The notes below the pieces were generated by a model that was not told where the DNA came from, did no database searches, and saw nothing but the letters and a program-made list of their open reading frames with translations. Of a stretch of DNA of 64,000 nucleotides, positions 63,356 through 64,000 are shown piece after piece. The translations under genes were made by a program, and so were the position numbers. Source of the stretch: Liopterus haemorrhoidalis (Eukaryota > Arthropoda > Insecta > Coleoptera > Dytiscidae); NCBI GenBank assembly GCA_963971575.1, contig OZ020611.1, forward strand, positions 243,250,654 to 243,314,653. The letters run 5' to 3'. Each line of letters begins with the position of its first letter. Position 1 is the first letter of the stretch.

Positions 63356-64000
63356 ATATTTTGCAGATTTATTCTCTAAGAATCTGAGGATAAAACAACG
63401 TATAGAAATGTCTAGAGTTTCGTAGGCATAAACAAGAAACTGTAGACACTTCTATAAACTTTGATTGATAAAAAAATAATTAGCAGATTTATTATTTAAA
63501 AATCTGCAGATAAAACAACCTATAGAAATGTCTAGGGTTTCGTGGGAATAAACAAGAAACCCTAGGATACTCCTATATCCTCTGACCGATATGAACAGTA
63601 TTTTGCAGATTTCTTCTCTAAGTATCAAAAAATATAATTACATACAGAAATGTCTAATGTTTCGTAGGCAATTCAAGAAATTCTAGACAATCCTATATCC
63701 TTTAACCGATATGAACAATATTTTGCAGATTTATTCCTTAAAAATCTACGAATATAATTACATACATAAATGTCTAGGGTTTCGTAGGAATAAACAATAG
63801 ACTGTATAAACTCCTATTTCCTTTGACCTATGTAAACAATATTTTGCAGATTTATTCTCTAAGAATCTACGACTGTAATTCTACTATTTTTCTATTATAT
63901 ATTGAAATATCTAGGGTTTTGTAGGCATAAACCAGAAACTCTAGATACTCCTATATGCTTTGACCGATTTGAACAATATTTTGCAAATTTATTCTCTAAG
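63356..64000 (+). repeat. 121-bp Helitron-type array running off the window
   Basis: TTTTGCAGATTTATTC-type phrases at 63359, 63479 (as TTAGCAGAT), 63601, 63721, 63842 and 63979. Periods are 120-122 except the last (137, an AT-rich insertion). The array starts directly after a short (AAT)n run, with no Helitron 5' end. The 3' side is beyond 64000. Confidence 0.85.

Overview
This is a stretch of an AT-rich animal nuclear genome, almost certainly from an insect. The evidence is the mixture of mobile elements: mellifera-like and other DD34D mariners, DD41D-type Tc1/mariner relatives, piggyBac, PIF/Harbinger, hAT, Tigger/pogo, CACTG-type elements, Helitrons, CR1/Jockey- and RTE-like retrotransposon fragments and tRNA-derived SINEs. 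The order cannot be fixed from this window; Hemiptera is my guess, held weakly. I see no bacterial or organellar sequence, no rRNA or functional tRNA gene, no CRISPR array, and no host protein-coding gene that I can support.

Layout. 0.5-2.0 kb: decayed two-gene PIF/Harbinger element. 2.4-4.4 kb: a reverse-transcriptase scrap split by a TIR MITE, then (CTGT)n repeat families and a hAT MITE. 5.4-6.6 kb: mariner. 7.5-8.9 kb: old diverged tandem repeats. 9.3-13 kb: (CTGT)n family B, a piggyBac derivative, and a Helitron with eight 121-bp tandem units that is itself hit by a piggyBac MITE. 14.8-17.4 kb: mariner carrying two nested hAT elements. 18.2-26.7 kb: composite (CTGT)n/tRNA-like element, further mariners, Harbinger-type and hAT MITEs. 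27-32 kb: second copy of the 2.5-kb MITE, a DD41D transposase fragment, a long open reverse-transcriptase segment, and a second Harbinger remnant with both genes. 32-37 kb: composite element, hAT MITE, SINE, nested mariners. 37.3-40.3 kb: Tigger element split by a CACTG-type element. 42.1-46.4 kb: DD41D-type transposon with about 335-bp inverted ends, its left end hit by a Helitron and its 3' part by the composite element. 47-51 kb: mariner, RTE fragment, Helitron remnant with a Rep/helicase N-terminus, and a satellite-bearing Helitron. 52-56.5 kb: retrotransposon and Harbinger fragments between inverted terminal sequences. 57-60 kb: RTE fragment split by an element with a 44-codon ORF, a Helitron piece, and a nearly complete DD41D transposase. 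60.8-62.3 kb: inverted pair of family B. 63.4 kb to the end: another Helitron array.

The genes do not form a pathway. The content is a layered record of insertions. Because many elements sit inside one another with target duplications preserved, their relative order of arrival can be read directly. The most notable points are: (1) a Helitron whose empty target site survives in the opposite inverted arm of its host transposon; (2) a transposase interrupted only by three single-base deficits, all in T runs; (3) an unclassified composite unit joining a (CTGT)n module, tRNA-like boxes and a conserved terminal block, repeated in the same order at three places; (4) a Helitron family that carries its own 121-bp satellite; (5) clear over-representation of the palindrome TGACGTCA. 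Gaps between elements are listed as unassigned.
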